From Mycobacterium interjectum (GTDB lineage: Bacteria; Actinomycetota; Actinomycetes; Mycobacteriales; Mycobacteriaceae): DNA of 64,000 bases. A program made the position numbers and the translations under genes. The notes below the pieces were generated by a model. It made no database searches and had not been told where the DNA came from. It saw nothing but the letters and a program-made list of their open reading frames with translations. The stretch lies in NCBI GenBank assembly GCA_002102225.1, contig LQPB01000034.1:41210-105209 (forward strand). The letters are read 5' to 3'. Each line of letters starts with the position of its first letter. The first letter of the stretch is position 1. Below are positions 26,574 through 35,673 of this stretch, one piece after another.

Positions 26574-27092
26574 ATGGAGCACAGCGACCCCGAGGATCGT
26601 ATCGCCGACCCTGAGCACGCCGCGCCGCCCGCAACCGGCGGCGCCCCACAGCCCGCGCGGATCGGGGTGTGGACGCCGATCGTCGCGCTTGTGGGCATCG
26701 TTCTCGCGGCCGGCGGGCTGCTGTTTCTACGCCCAGCGTTGGTGCCCGATACCTACGGGTATCTGCTCGGGACACCGACGACGGCGACGATCGACCACTG
26801 CCGCTCCCGAGGCGGAACGTGCGACGGCAGTTGGAGCGTCGACGGAGCGTCACAAACCGGTCCAATCCTCGGCGTTTACGACGCGCATGATCGGGCGGTC
26901 GGATCGCGGACGATTGTTCATGCCCATGACGCCACCGCGTACACGGCGAGCTACGCGCGTCTGATTTATGTCGCGCTGGCCGGCGGATTCGTCGCCTTCG
27001 CGACGGGCGTGTTCCTGCTGTGGTCCGCGCGGCGCAAATACACGACCGGCAATTGGCCGTTGGTCGGCCGCCGATCGCGACGCCCGGCTTAG
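26574..27092 (+). CDS. Two-TM hypothetical membrane protein
   Basis: A 172-residue protein with a short acidic/proline-rich N terminus, a membrane segment at about residues 34-52 (PIVALVGIVLAAGGLLFL), an extracytoplasmic loop of about 80 residues with two cysteines (HCRSRGGTC), a second membrane segment near residues 129-148 (LIYVALAGGFVAFATGVFLL) and a basic tail. The loop is presumably outside the membrane. I do not recognise it. It follows the HNH gene by 49 bases. The 285 bases after it hold no gene I can support and presumably contain the promoter of the LuxR regulator. Confidence 0.7.
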   Translation: MEHSDPEDRIADPEHAAPPATGGAPQPARIGVWTPIVALVGIVLAAGGLLFLRPALVPDTYGYLLGTPTTATIDHCRSRGGTCDGSWSVDGASQTGPILGVYDAHDRAVGSRTIVHAHDATAYTASYARLIYVALAGGFVAFATGVFLLWSARRKYTTGNWPLVGRRSRRPA

Positions 27093-27377
27093 TCGACCGG
27101 CGAATTACCCTGTGCCCCAACACGATGACCAGCCATCACGCCCGCCGGGGCATGCGGTTGATCACATGGCCGAGGCCGGCATACCGGCATGATTTGCGCC
27201 CACCCCATGAGCAATGAGCACGCCACCGGCCGAGAATCCCTGCGGCGGGCATGAATTGTCCCAAAACCCGTTGCCGATCAACCCGGTTAACCGGATTCTG
27301 TCCGGAAAGTGCAAATCTGCCCCCAATCGTGGACGGACTCAGTAGCCTCTGCGAAACACCTGGGGAGGTTTGGCGTC

Positions 27378-30020
27378 TTGCAAACGGAGAGCGCGCCGGA
27401 GTGGCCGATAGTGGCGCGCGACGACGAGCGGCGCCGAGCCTTGGCGGCGCTTGCCGAAGGCACGGAGTTCCGTGGCGTCGCGTTGGTCGGCGAAAGCGGG
27501 GTGGGCAAATCGACGCTGGCGCGCGCGCTTGCCGACTCACTCGAGTCGGAAGGGGCGACGGTGCGCTATGTCCTCGGCACCCAAACCGGCTCGACGGTGC
27601 CGTTGGGCGCGTTCTATCGATCGGTGACGGTGGAGGCGCCGCAGGAACCGGCCGCCATGCTCGCGGCCGCGCAGCGAACGCTGGAGCGGGAAGCGAACCT
27701 CGTCGTCGTCGTCGACGACGCGCAGCTGCTTGATCCGCTGTCGGCGACGTTGGTACAACAGCTCGCGGCCTGCGGCCGCGCGCGGCTGATCGTGACGATC
27801 CGGTCCGGTGAACCGGTGCCCGACGCGGTGACCGTCCTGGTGAAAGAACGGTTGTTGTTGAGCCTGCGCATCGAGGCATTCACCCCCGAACAGACCGGGG
27901 AGCTGGCCCGCGCCGTGCTCGGCGACGTCGTCGACACGGGGCTGATCAACGCGTTGCACGGACGGGCGGCAGGGAGCCCCCTGCTGCTGCGCAGCCTGCT
28001 GGGCGCGGGTCGCGAAAGCGGTGTGTTGGTGCACACGGATGAAGGCTGGCAACTGCACGGTGCGCTGCGCGCGGACCGTGAACTCTACGATCTGCTCGAG
28101 TTTCGACTGCAATCCTTCGCACCGGAGGAATTACGGGCCGTGGAAATCGTTGCGGCCGCGGAGGTGCTCGACTGGGAGATTCTGCGCGAACTGTGCGACG
28201 CCGACGTGGTGGGACGCCTCGAGCGGCGTGGAGTGATCCAGGTGGTCGCCGACGGTTTCCACACGGTGGCGCGGTTGGGTCATCCCATCTTCGGCGAGGT
28301 CGCGATGCATCGAGCCGGAATGGTGCGCACACGACAGCTCACTACCCTTCTGGCACAACAACTTCAGCAGCAGGTGCGGGTGCAGCGGGAGCGGTCCGGG
28401 TCGCCCGACGTGCGCACCCGGATGCGGCTGGCGCAGTTGATGACGCGCAGCGACATGACGCCCGACCTCGACCTGATCATCGATGCGGCGGCCAGCGCGA
28501 TGACCATGTCCGACATCGCGCTCGGAGAGGAATTGGCCCGCTTCGCTTTCGAGCGCGGCGGTGGCCTGCCGGCCGCGATCGTGCTGGCGGAGGCGATGGG
28601 CTGGCAGGGACGGGGCGACGAGGTCGAGGCGGTGCTCAACGACGCCAACCCCGAAGGTGCCGATGAGCGGATGGTCGTGCAGGGGGGCTGTCTGCGCGCC
28701 GCGAATCTCTTCTTCAGCTGCAGGCAGGTGCAGCCGGCACGGCTGGCGCTCGCCGACGTCAAGGAACGCATCGATTCCGCCGCCCTCCTGCCGCTCGTGA
28801 CGGCCATGGAGGCGGCGTTTGCATGCTTTTCCGGCGACGTCCGAACGGCCCTCGACCTCGGGTTCGAAGTCTGCCAATCCGATGTGCCACCGGCGATGAG
28901 GACGTGGGCCGCCACGTGCATGTGTTGGGCGTTGGCCCTTACTGGGGGGTTCGGCGAAGTCCGGCGCGTGGGGGACGCGGGGCGGGCAACTGCGTTCGCC
29001 CAATCGGGACCGTACCGGTTCGCCATGGGCCTGGCCGAGGTGGTGGCGCTGACTGCCGCCGGCGACATCCCTGCGGCCGAACGGGTTCGCGACCGCTATG
29101 CGACCGCGACCAGGGTGTGGCCCGCGGCGGACGCCTTCCTGCACGCCATGCTCGGATCGGTGCAGCTCGCGCGCGGCGCGTTGACGTCGGCCTGTGCCGC
29201 CCTTGAGGATTCGATATCGGCGATGGCGCAGGGGTTTCCGCCGGGCTGGTTGATGCTGGTATCAGCATGGTCGGCGCAGGCGGAGGGCGCGCGGGGAGCC
29301 GGCGCGTCCGCCGCGGCCGCGCTGCGCAGGGCCGAGGACGCTTACGGACCGCAGGTCGCGGTGTTCTTGCCCGAACTCGAGCTGGCCCGGGCCTGGGAAC
29401 GTGCCGCCGCGGGCCACACGACGGCCGCGCAAACGCACGCGCTGCGCGCCGCGCACATCGCCCGGCAATCCGGGATGGACGCCGTCGAGCTGCGGGCCCT
29501 GCACACCGCCGTCCGCCTCGGAGTCCAGTCGCACACCCAAAGGGCCGCCGAGCTGGCCGAGATACTCGAGACTCCCATGGCGGAGGCAATCGCCGAGCAC
29601 GCCCGCGGCCTGGCCGACCACGATGGCGACGCCCTCGACGCCGCGGCCGATAGGTTCGCCGACATGGGCGCACTGGCGCTGGCCGCCGACGCGGCCGCCC
29701 AGGCGGCGTGCGCACACGCCGACACTGGCGAGCGCGGCAAGCAAATACGCTCCTCGACCCGCGCGCACACGCTGGCCGCGCGGGGCGGAGCGCGGACCCC
29801 GGCGGTCGATGCGGCGGCGTCGCCGTTGCCCATCACGGCCCGCGAACGGGAGATCGCAAACTTGGTCGCGGCCGGTTTGTCCAACCGTCAGATCGCCGAC
29901 CGGCTGGTCGTCTCGGTGCGGACCGTGGAGGGACACGTATACCGCATCTTCGGCAAGCTGGGCATCGACGACCGCGAGCAGCTTGTCCACCTCATGCGCG
30001 TCGGCGGGCACGAGAACTGA
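27378..30020 (+). CDS. Large LuxR-family ATPase regulator (MalT/STAND-like)
   Basis: An 880-residue regulator. An N-terminal P-loop NTPase has Walker A GESGVGKST (residues 38-46) and Walker B VVVVDDAQLLD (near 110-119); a long helical, TPR-like middle follows; and the C-terminal LuxR helix-turn-helix contains ITAREREIANLVAAGLSNRQ and SVRTVEGHVYRIFGKLGI. Such proteins oligomerise on binding an inducer and ATP. I prefer TTG at 27378, eight bases after GGGGAGG; a GTG at 27309 also opens the frame but has no ribosome site and a non-homologous leader. M. tuberculosis has several relatives (for example Rv0890c). The target is unknown; the sulfation genes nearby are candidates. Confidence 0.88.
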   Translation: MQTESAPEWPIVARDDERRRALAALAEGTEFRGVALVGESGVGKSTLARALADSLESEGATVRYVLGTQTGSTVPLGAFYRSVTVEAPQEPAAMLAAAQRTLEREANLVVVVDDAQLLDPLSATLVQQLAACGRARLIVTIRSGEPVPDAVTVLVKERLLLSLRIEAFTPEQTGELARAVLGDVVDTGLINALHGRAAGSPLLLRSLLGAGRESGVLVHTDEGWQLHGALRADRELYDLLEFRLQSFAPEELRAVEIVAAAEVLDWEILRELCDADVVGRLERRGVIQVVADGFHTVARLGHPIFGEVAMHRAGMVRTRQLTTLLAQQLQQQVRVQRERSGSPDVRTRMRLAQLMTRSDMTPDLDLIIDAAASAMTMSDIALGEELARFAFERGGGLPAAIVLAEAMGWQGRGDEVEAVLNDANPEGADERMVVQGGCLRAANLFFSCRQVQPARLALADVKERIDSAALLPLVTAMEAAFACFSGDVRTALDLGFEVCQSDVPPAMRTWAATCMCWALALTGGFGEVRRVGDAGRATAFAQSGPYRFAMGLAEVVALTAAGDIPAAERVRDRYATATRVWPAADAFLHAMLGSVQLARGALTSACAALEDSISAMAQGFPPGWLMLVSAWSAQAEGARGAGASAAAALRRAEDAYGPQVAVFLPELELARAWERAAAGHTTAAQTHALRAAHIARQSGMDAVELRALHTAVRLGVQSHTQRAAELAEILETPMAEAIAEHARGLADHDGDALDAAADRFADMGALALAADAAAQAACAHADTGERGKQIRSSTRAHTLAARGGARTPAVDAAASPLPITAREREIANLVAAGLSNRQIADRLVVSVRTVEGHVYRIFGKLGIDDREQLVHLMRVGGHEN

Positions 30021-30041
30021 ACAACGCGAACAATATTCGCC

Positions 30042-30356
30042 TCAGCTTGCCTCGAACGCCCGTGCCGCGACCCGCTTTCGTTGACGGCGTATCGCGGCGC
30101 GGCCGTCTTGCTCAAGCTCCAGGATGTGTTGATCGCACCCGCACAGCTGATCCCACGTTTGGAATGTCGCTTCCGTTGCGCGGCCGGCTTCAATGCACAA
30201 GGCGCAGAGCGGGACGATCGAACCGCGGTCGAGACGTGTGCTCATGCTTCGGCCGGTGGGCAGATCGCACGGCAGCGCACGATGACGACCCCTTCGCCTG
30301 GGGTGTGGCATGAGCCGCAACATGGGGCGCAGGCGCCCAATGGTGAGGTTGTTCAT
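30042..30356 (-). CDS. Small Cys-containing hypothetical protein
   Basis: A 104-residue product with a well-placed ribosome site (AAGGGGG) before the ATG at 30356. The C-terminal two-thirds (MSTRLDRGSIVPLCALCIEA, then LCGCDQHI) carry CxxC and CxCxxH elements that could bind a metal. An internal ATG at 30245 could start a 67-residue version; just before it another frame encodes a second Cys-rich peptide (CCGSCHTPGEGVV...CRAICPP) whose TGA overlaps this ATG. Downstream of, and on the same strand as, the methyltransferase. No function assigned; the start is uncertain. Confidence 0.5.
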   Translation of the reverse strand: MNNLTIGRLRPMLRLMPHPRRRGRHRALPCDLPTGRSMSTRLDRGSIVPLCALCIEAGRATEATFQTWDQLCGCDQHILELEQDGRAAIRRQRKRVAARAFEAS

Positions 30357-30509
30357 GTGGCCCCCTTCGACTGCCGTTCCCGCGCCAGGCCGCGCTGTAA
30401 CCATCCTTCCAGCGACCCCCGGCCGGAAACGCGTAGTTCACTACTCGACCACTACTCGACTTGTTTCCCCGCCCACACAATGGATTCGATCCGAACAAGG
30501 CCGCTGGTT

Positions 30510-31505
30510 TCAGCCCGCCGCCTTGCGAATCGCGACGTTCAGGTACGGCATGAACAGGCCGAACGGCAGCTCCGGGCACTGCCGGCGTAACAGGTTGGCG
30601 TAGCGCCGATTCGCGGACTGGCGATAGTACAGCCAGCGCAAGGGGTTCTGCTTCATTTGGAACGTCTGCCGATCGGCCATGAAGTCGAGATCGTTGATCG
30701 GGCCCAGGGCCAACTCGATGTCGTGATAGCTCACCCCACGGCCCCGACGGGTGAGTTCCAGCTTGGCGTCCTCCGACGTGGTGTCGAACGCCGAAGCCTG
30801 GTACCTCGGCGTCCGCTTCAGGTACTCCAGGGCTATCTCGTCCGGCAGCCAGTGGAAGAAGGGCAAGTCGGCGGTGTGGTCGTCGAAAAGCCATAGCCGA
30901 TTGGGCGCTTCGATGATGCAGAGGATCCCGCCGTCGGCCAGTAACTGCCAGGCGGCTCGCAGGCTGGTCAACCGCTCGTGGTACGTCATGTGCTCCAGCG
31001 ACGCGAAGAAGATGACGAAATCGAAGCCGGCGTGGTCGAAATGGGTGGCTATCTCGGTCGCATTCAGGTGATGCAGCGACGGTTCGTCGAGCCCGAAAAA
31101 ACGCAACCGGGCCCGCGACACGGCGATAGATTCTTCCACCACGTCGATCCCGGTGACCGCGGCGCCTTGCTCGACCAGGGCCATGATGGACGACCCAGTC
31201 CCGCAGCCGATCTCGAACACGCGCGCGCCGTGCAGGCGGCGCAGGCCGTCCAGCCAGGGCACATATTCGCGCCGGTCGTAAATCAGACGCCCGACGGTGT
31301 GCTCATCCATGTCGCGGCGCCCAACCTCGGAATCCCAGTAGTCCTCGGTCGACCAGTGCTCGCGTAGGTATTGACGAAAGCCGTCCACGCCCACCGGATT
31401 CAGTGGTACGAAGCGTCGACGTAGCTCGGCGGTGGTTCCCCGGTCGGCGCGCCAGATGATTCGGCGGGCCGACTCCTTGGCGAAGTTTGGCACGACGGTC
31501 ATCAT
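30510..31505 (-). CDS. SAM-dependent methyltransferase
   Basis: A 331-residue class I methyltransferase. Motif I is VFEIGCGTGSSIMAL, the acidic end of strand 2 is VTGIDVVEESI, and motif IV-like FVIFFASLEHMTYHERL follows. The N-terminal 80 residues and the C-terminal 100 (DFMADRQTFQMKQNPLRWLY) are extra, giving a total above the usual 250. ATG-ATG at 31505. It is divergent from the stf0 sulfotransferase (97 bases between starts), so both may act on the same glycolipid; that is an inference. Confidence 0.85.
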   Translation of the reverse strand: MMTVVPNFAKESARRIIWRADRGTTAELRRRFVPLNPVGVDGFRQYLREHWSTEDYWDSEVGRRDMDEHTVGRLIYDRREYVPWLDGLRRLHGARVFEIGCGTGSSIMALVEQGAAVTGIDVVEESIAVSRARLRFFGLDEPSLHHLNATEIATHFDHAGFDFVIFFASLEHMTYHERLTSLRAAWQLLADGGILCIIEAPNRLWLFDDHTADLPFFHWLPDEIALEYLKRTPRYQASAFDTTSEDAKLELTRRGRGVSYHDIELALGPINDLDFMADRQTFQMKQNPLRWLYYRQSANRRYANLLRRQCPELPFGLFMPYLNVAIRKAAG

Positions 31506-31602
31506 CGCATCCGGCGGCCGGCGCCCGGCGGGCAATACTTATGTTCAGCGTGACGTCAATCGAACGAGTTGCGGGCCGTTTTGCTGCGGTTAGGCTTTCT
31601 TG

Positions 31603-32406
31603 GTGACTGAAGGCCCGTCGTCATATCTGGTGCTGGCGTCTCAGCGCAGCGGCAGCACGCTGCTGGTGGAATCCCTGCGCGCCACCGGCGTGGCGGGCGA
31701 GCCCCAGGAGTTCTTCCAGTACCTGCCGGCCACCAGCCAGTCCCCGCAGCCCCGGGAGTGGTTCGCCGGGGTGGACGACGAGTCGATCCTGCGTCTGCTC
31801 GACCCGTTGGATGTGGGGACGCCCGACCTGGCGCCGCCCGAGATCTGGCGCGACTACATCCGCACGGTCGGCAGGACACCCAACGGCGTGTGGGGCGGCA
31901 AGCTGATGTGGAACCAAACCCCGTTGCTGTTGAACCGGGCGAAGGACCTGCCCAATCGATCCGGGGACGGCCTGCTGGCCGCGATCCGCGACATCGTCGG
32001 CGAGGAGCCGCTCCTCATCCACGTGCACCGGCCCGACGTGGTGTCGCAGGCGGTGTCGTTCTGGCGCGCGGTGCAGACCCGCGTGTGGCGCGGCAGGCCC
32101 GATCCGGTCCGCGACGCACGCGCCACCTACCACGCCGGCGCGATCGCCCACGTCGTCACCATGCTGCGCGCCCAGGAGGAGGGCTGGCGGAACTGGTTCG
32201 CCGAGGAAGGCGTCGAGCCGATCGAGGTCCCGTACCCGGTGTTGTGGCGCAACCTGACTCAGGTGGTGGCCACCATCCTCGAGGCGTTGGGGCTCGACCC
32301 GCGCCTGGCGCCCGAGCCCGCGCTGGAACGCCAGGCCGACCAGCGCTCCGACGAATGGGTGGAGCGCTACCGTGCCGACGCCGAGCGGGACGGGCTCCCG
32401 ACCTAA
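31603..32406 (+). CDS. stf0: Stf0-type trehalose 2-sulfotransferase
   Basis: A 267-residue PAPS-dependent sulfotransferase, the same length as Stf0 (Rv0295c) as I recall. The PAPS 5'-phosphosulfate loop is [18 protein letters not shown] at the N terminus; [18 protein letters not shown] and HAGAIAHV follow the Stf0 pattern. Stf0 makes trehalose-2-sulfate, the first step to sulfated trehalose lipids. GTG at 31603 chosen over the TTG one codon earlier. Downstream come a mini-gene and a YeiH-type transporter on the same strand, and PAPS-making genes lie 6-10 kb away. Confidence 0.9.
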   Translation: MTEGPSSYLVLASQRSGSTLLVESLRATGVAGEPQEFFQYLPATSQSPQPREWFAGVDDESILRLLDPLDVGTPDLAPPEIWRDYIRTVGRTPNGVWGGKLMWNQTPLLLNRAKDLPNRSGDGLLAAIRDIVGEEPLLIHVHRPDVVSQAVSFWRAVQTRVWRGRPDPVRDARATYHAGAIAHVVTMLRAQEEGWRNWFAEEGVEPIEVPYPVLWRNLTQVVATILEALGLDPRLAPEPALERQADQRSDEWVERYRADAERDGLPT

Positions 32407-32462
32407 ATTCAGCGCGAGCCAATCGGTTGGCCCCCAACGCCGGCCACGCCACCATTTGCGTC

Positions 32463-32558
32463 GTGAACCGGTTATCCGAGGATTGGTGGGCGACGCTGCT
32501 GGCCGGTGTGATCGTCGCGCTGGCGGTCGCCGGCGCGCTTCCCAGGATCCCGTGGTGA
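32463..32558 (+). CDS. 31-residue single-TM mini-protein upstream of the YeiH transporter
   Basis: A GTG-initiated frame encodes [20 protein letters not shown] followed by [11 protein letters not shown] and TGA at 32556-32558, four bases before the GTG of the transporter gene. SEDWWA followed by one hydrophobic segment resembles the N-terminal membrane segment that I recall from longer bacterial putative sulfate exporters. It may be a separate small subunit, or a fragment of an ancestral longer gene. No strong ribosome site precedes it. The tight spacing supports coupled translation. Confidence 0.55.
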   Translation: MNRLSEDWWATLLAGVIVALAVAGALPRIPW

Positions 32559-32562
32559 CGCC

Positions 32563-33690
32563 GTGAGCACCCTCAGCGTCGACGCGCGGGAGGCTGAGGA
32601 AGGGTCGGCGGAAGCGGCTTTCACCAGCGGGCGCCCACTGGATTACGTGCCCGGCATCCTGCTGCTGATCGGCGTGGGCGTACTGGGTAAGTACGCCCAA
32701 GTCTGGTGGAACACACTGGCGAAACACCACCACTGGACAGTCCCCGACATCGAATACGTGTTGTGGGCCATCGTGATTGGCCTGCTGATCACCAATACCG
32801 TTGGCCTGCACCGGATATTTCGGCCCGGCGTGCTGACCTACCAGTTCTGGCTGAAGGTGGGGATCGTGGCCCTGGGCTCGCGATTCGTGCTGGGCGATAT
32901 CGCCAAGCTCGGCGCGACCAGCCTGGTCCAGATCCTGGTGGACATGGCGGTCGCGGGGACGATCATCCTGGTGGTGGCGCGCGCCTTCGGCCTGTCGGGC
33001 AAGCTGGGCTCGCTGCTGGCGATCGGCACCTCGATCTGCGGGGTGTCGGCCATCGTGGCCGCCAAGGGCGCGATCCGGGCCCGCAACGCCGACGTCAGTT
33101 ACGCGATCGCGGCGATCCTGGCGTTGGGCGCGGTCGGGCTGTTCGCGCTGCCGCCGCTGGGGCACCTGTTCGGGCTCACCAATTACGAATTCGGCCTGTG
33201 GGCGGGCCTGGCGGTGGACAACACCGCCGAAACCACCGCGACCGGATACCTGTACTCCGAGCACGCCGGCAAGATCGCCGTGCTGGTTAAGTCCACCCGC
33301 AACGCGCTGATCGGTTTCGTCGTCCTGGGATTCGCGCTCTATTGGGCCGCCCGCGGACAGGCCGACGCCATCGCGCCCGGCGCCAGGGCCAAGGCCGCGT
33401 TCGTCTGGGCGAAGTTCCCGAAATTCGTGCTCGGCTTTCTCGCGGTCTCGGCGATCGCGACCGCGCACTGGCTGAGCAAGGGGCAGACCGCGAACCTGGC
33501 CAACGTGTCGAAATGGGCGTTCCTGCTGACGTTCGCCGGCGTCGGCCTCACCACCGACATCCGGCAAATAGCCCGCACCGGCTGGCGCCCGCTCGCCGTC
33601 GCGGTCATCGGGCTGACCGTCGTCGCATCGGTCTCGCTCGGGCTCGTGCTGCTGACCTCCCGCGTGTTCCATTGGGGCGTAATCACGTAG
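32563..33690 (+). CDS. YeiH-family (UPF0324) putative sulfate exporter
   Basis: A 375-residue polytopic membrane protein with about ten hydrophobic segments. Family features are [52 protein letters not shown] and [17 protein letters not shown]. The family is often labelled 'putative sulfate exporter', but transport has scarcely been tested. Its N terminus is soluble-looking and shorter than in long homologues; the missing first membrane segment seems to be encoded by the 31-residue frame just upstream. The position behind stf0 favours a sulfur role. Confidence 0.88.
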   Translation: MSTLSVDAREAEEGSAEAAFTSGRPLDYVPGILLLIGVGVLGKYAQVWWNTLAKHHHWTVPDIEYVLWAIVIGLLITNTVGLHRIFRPGVLTYQFWLKVGIVALGSRFVLGDIAKLGATSLVQILVDMAVAGTIILVVARAFGLSGKLGSLLAIGTSICGVSAIVAAKGAIRARNADVSYAIAAILALGAVGLFALPPLGHLFGLTNYEFGLWAGLAVDNTAETTATGYLYSEHAGKIAVLVKSTRNALIGFVVLGFALYWAARGQADAIAPGARAKAAFVWAKFPKFVLGFLAVSAIATAHWLSKGQTANLANVSKWAFLLTFAGVGLTTDIRQIARTGWRPLAVAVIGLTVVASVSLGLVLLTSRVFHWGVIT

Positions 33691-33720
33691 CGAAGGCCGG
33701 CCGGTAACCTGGCGGCCGTC

Positions 33721-34371
33721 ATGTTGATCACGATCCTGGTGATGGCCATCGCCGTGAGCCTCGAACCGTTCCGGGTCGGCATGACGGTGCTAATGCTCAA
33801 CCGGCCCCGGCCGATGCTGCAACTGCTCGCCTTTTTGTGCGGCGGCTTCGCGATGGGCCTGAGCGTGGGCCTGGTCGTGTTGTTCGTGCTGCGGCGCAGG
33901 TTGCTGGGGTCGACGTACTTCACGTTGCCCAGGGTGCAGATCGCCATCGGCCTGCTGGCGCTCGTGGTCGCCGCCGTGGTGATCGTGCGGCCCGACACGC
34001 GCCGCGCCGCCGTGCCCCAACGGTTGGCGACGCACGCCCAGCGATTGGCGAGTGGGCGCTCATTATGGGTGGCGGGAGTCGCCGGGCTGGGAATCGCCTT
34101 GCCGTCGGTGGACTATCTGGCCGCGCTGGCCGTCATCCTGGCATCGGGCGCCGCGGCCGCGACGCAGGTCGGGGCGCTGGTGATGTTCAACGTCGTGGCC
34201 TTCGCGCTGGTGGAGCTTCCGCTGTTCGCGTACCTGCTGGCGCCCCGGCGGACGCGCACGGCGATGGGCGCGCTGCACGACTGGATCCGGTCGCGACGCC
34301 GCGTCGAGGTCGCCACGCTGCTGGCCGCGGTCGGCTGCGTTCTGCTCGTGGCCGGCTTGGCCGGCGCGTGA
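33721..34371 (+). CDS. GAP-family (Sap) membrane protein
   Basis: A 216-residue protein with about six membrane segments, starting MLITILVMAIAVSLEPFRVG and with the conserved ALPSVDYLAALAVILASGA. It belongs to the GAP/Sap group, one member of which was linked to glycopeptidolipid export in mycobacteria. It lies 30 bases after the YeiH gene on the same strand and converges on the Kef-type antiporter with three bases between stop codons. A role in moving a sulfated or other envelope lipid is plausible but unproven. Confidence 0.82.
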   Translation: MLITILVMAIAVSLEPFRVGMTVLMLNRPRPMLQLLAFLCGGFAMGLSVGLVVLFVLRRRLLGSTYFTLPRVQIAIGLLALVVAAVVIVRPDTRRAAVPQRLATHAQRLASGRSLWVAGVAGLGIALPSVDYLAALAVILASGAAAATQVGALVMFNVVAFALVELPLFAYLLAPRRTRTAMGALHDWIRSRRRVEVATLLAAVGCVLLVAGLAGA

Positions 34372-34374
34372 AAG

Positions 34375-35673
34375 CTAGGCCGGCGTCGGCGCCTGCGCTG
34401 TCGGCACTTCCACTGGTTCCTTCGCGGCATCCGATTTCAGCAGCGGCCAGCCCTTGCGCAGGACGTGGTCGAGCCACGCGCCGGCGAGCTGCGAGGTGAG
34501 CACCGCCGCGACCACCAACGTCGTGTAGAACTTCGAGCTGATGATGCCGGCGTCGAAGGCGACGCTGGCCAGGACGATGCCGGGGCCGCCGCGGGCGTTG
34601 GTGGTGATGCCGAGGTTGATCAGTTCGAGGCCCCGGAAGCCGGCGAATCGCCCGGCCAGCGCGACCGACGCCATTTTGACCGCGCAGGTGCCGACGATGA
34701 AGATGACGATCATCGGCAGGGAGACGCCGCGGATGAGGTCCAGCTTCAGCCCCACGATCGCGAAGTACACGGGGATGAAGAAGGCGAAGGACACTTTGCT
34801 GATCGCGTCGATCGAGTCGTCGAAGATCCTGCGCTTCCGATGCACCAGGGCAAAACCCGCGAGGAACGCGGCGAACACGAGGTTGACGTCGAGCGCGCCG
34901 GCGACCGCGCAGTACGACAGCAGGACCGCGATCGCGTAGCCGGTGGGCGAGTGCCGCGCGAGGGCGTTCCAGCGAGCCGTGTTGAGGCGCTTGATGAGGC
35001 GCGGCACGATCGTGAGCCCGAGCCCGAAGTAGGCCACCGTCACCAACAGGTGCAGGCCCATCTGCCACGGGTGCAGATGGGATTTCGCGGCGATGGACGT
35101 GGCGATCGCGAGTGCGAGCCACAAGACGATGTCCTCGAGCACGGCGACACCGAGTATCAGCCGCGCGAACCGCGTGTCCAGGATCTTGAGGTCGGCGAAG
35201 ATCTTCGACACCACCGGCACCGACGTCACGGCCACGCCGACCGCGAGAATGATGATCAACGACACGCGATTACCGTGCGGCCCAGCCAGACTCGGGGTGA
35301 TCAGGTGCGGCGCGAAGATCAGCCCGAGGAGGAACGGGATGCCGGTCCCGACGACGACGAGCCAACTCACGGTGCGCCGCTCGCCCCGGCCAAAGAGCTG
35401 CTGCACCTCGGCGCCGGAGACAAACATCAGCAGTAGCAGGCCGAGCCAGTAGACGAAGCTGAGGATCTGGGTGTTGTGCCGCGCGGTGCTCACGACGTGC
35501 TCCACGAAGGGCAGTCGGCCGAGCAGCGCCGGGCCCAGCACGACGCCGGCCAGGATTTCGCCGACGACTTTCGGTTGCCTCAGCTTCACGAACGCATAGC
35601 CCAGCAATTGCGCGAGACCGACGAGCGCCAGCAAGACGAATATCACCGCGGTCAATTGGTTGTTCGACATCAT
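34375..35673 (-). CDS. Kef/NapA-type cation:proton antiporter
   Basis: A 432-residue CPA2-family membrane protein of about twelve segments (QPKVVGEILAGVVLGPALLG, AVLEDIVLWLALAIATSIAA with the family acidic residues, GITTNARGGPGIVLASVAFD). It ends in a short Pro/Ala tail with no TrkA-N domain. ATG-ATG at 35673/35670 overlaps the stop of the HPP gene (ATGA), and GAGGAG lies five bases upstream, so it is co-translated with that gene. It is last in the minus-strand sulfation cluster and may handle proton or cation balance coupled to anion transport. Confidence 0.88.
   Translation of the reverse strand: MMSNNQLTAVIFVLLALVGLAQLLGYAFVKLRQPKVVGEILAGVVLGPALLGRLPFVEHVVSTARHNTQILSFVYWLGLLLLMFVSGAEVQQLFGRGERRTVSWLVVVGTGIPFLLGLIFAPHLITPSLAGPHGNRVSLIIILAVGVAVTSVPVVSKIFADLKILDTRFARLILGVAVLEDIVLWLALAIATSIAAKSHLHPWQMGLHLLVTVAYFGLGLTIVPRLIKRLNTARWNALARHSPTGYAIAVLLSYCAVAGALDVNLVFAAFLAGFALVHRKRRIFDDSIDAISKVSFAFFIPVYFAIVGLKLDLIRGVSLPMIVIFIVGTCAVKMASVALAGRFAGFRGLELINLGITTNARGGPGIVLASVAFDAGIISSKFYTTLVVAAVLTSQLAGAWLDHVLRKGWPLLKSDAAKEPVEVPTAQAPTPA

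Noticed and set aside
31621..33672. 683-residue minus-strand open frame over stf0 and the YeiH gene
   Set aside because: His/Arg/Gln-rich composition typical of an antisense frame in GC-rich DNA; the plus-strand genes have clear motifs.
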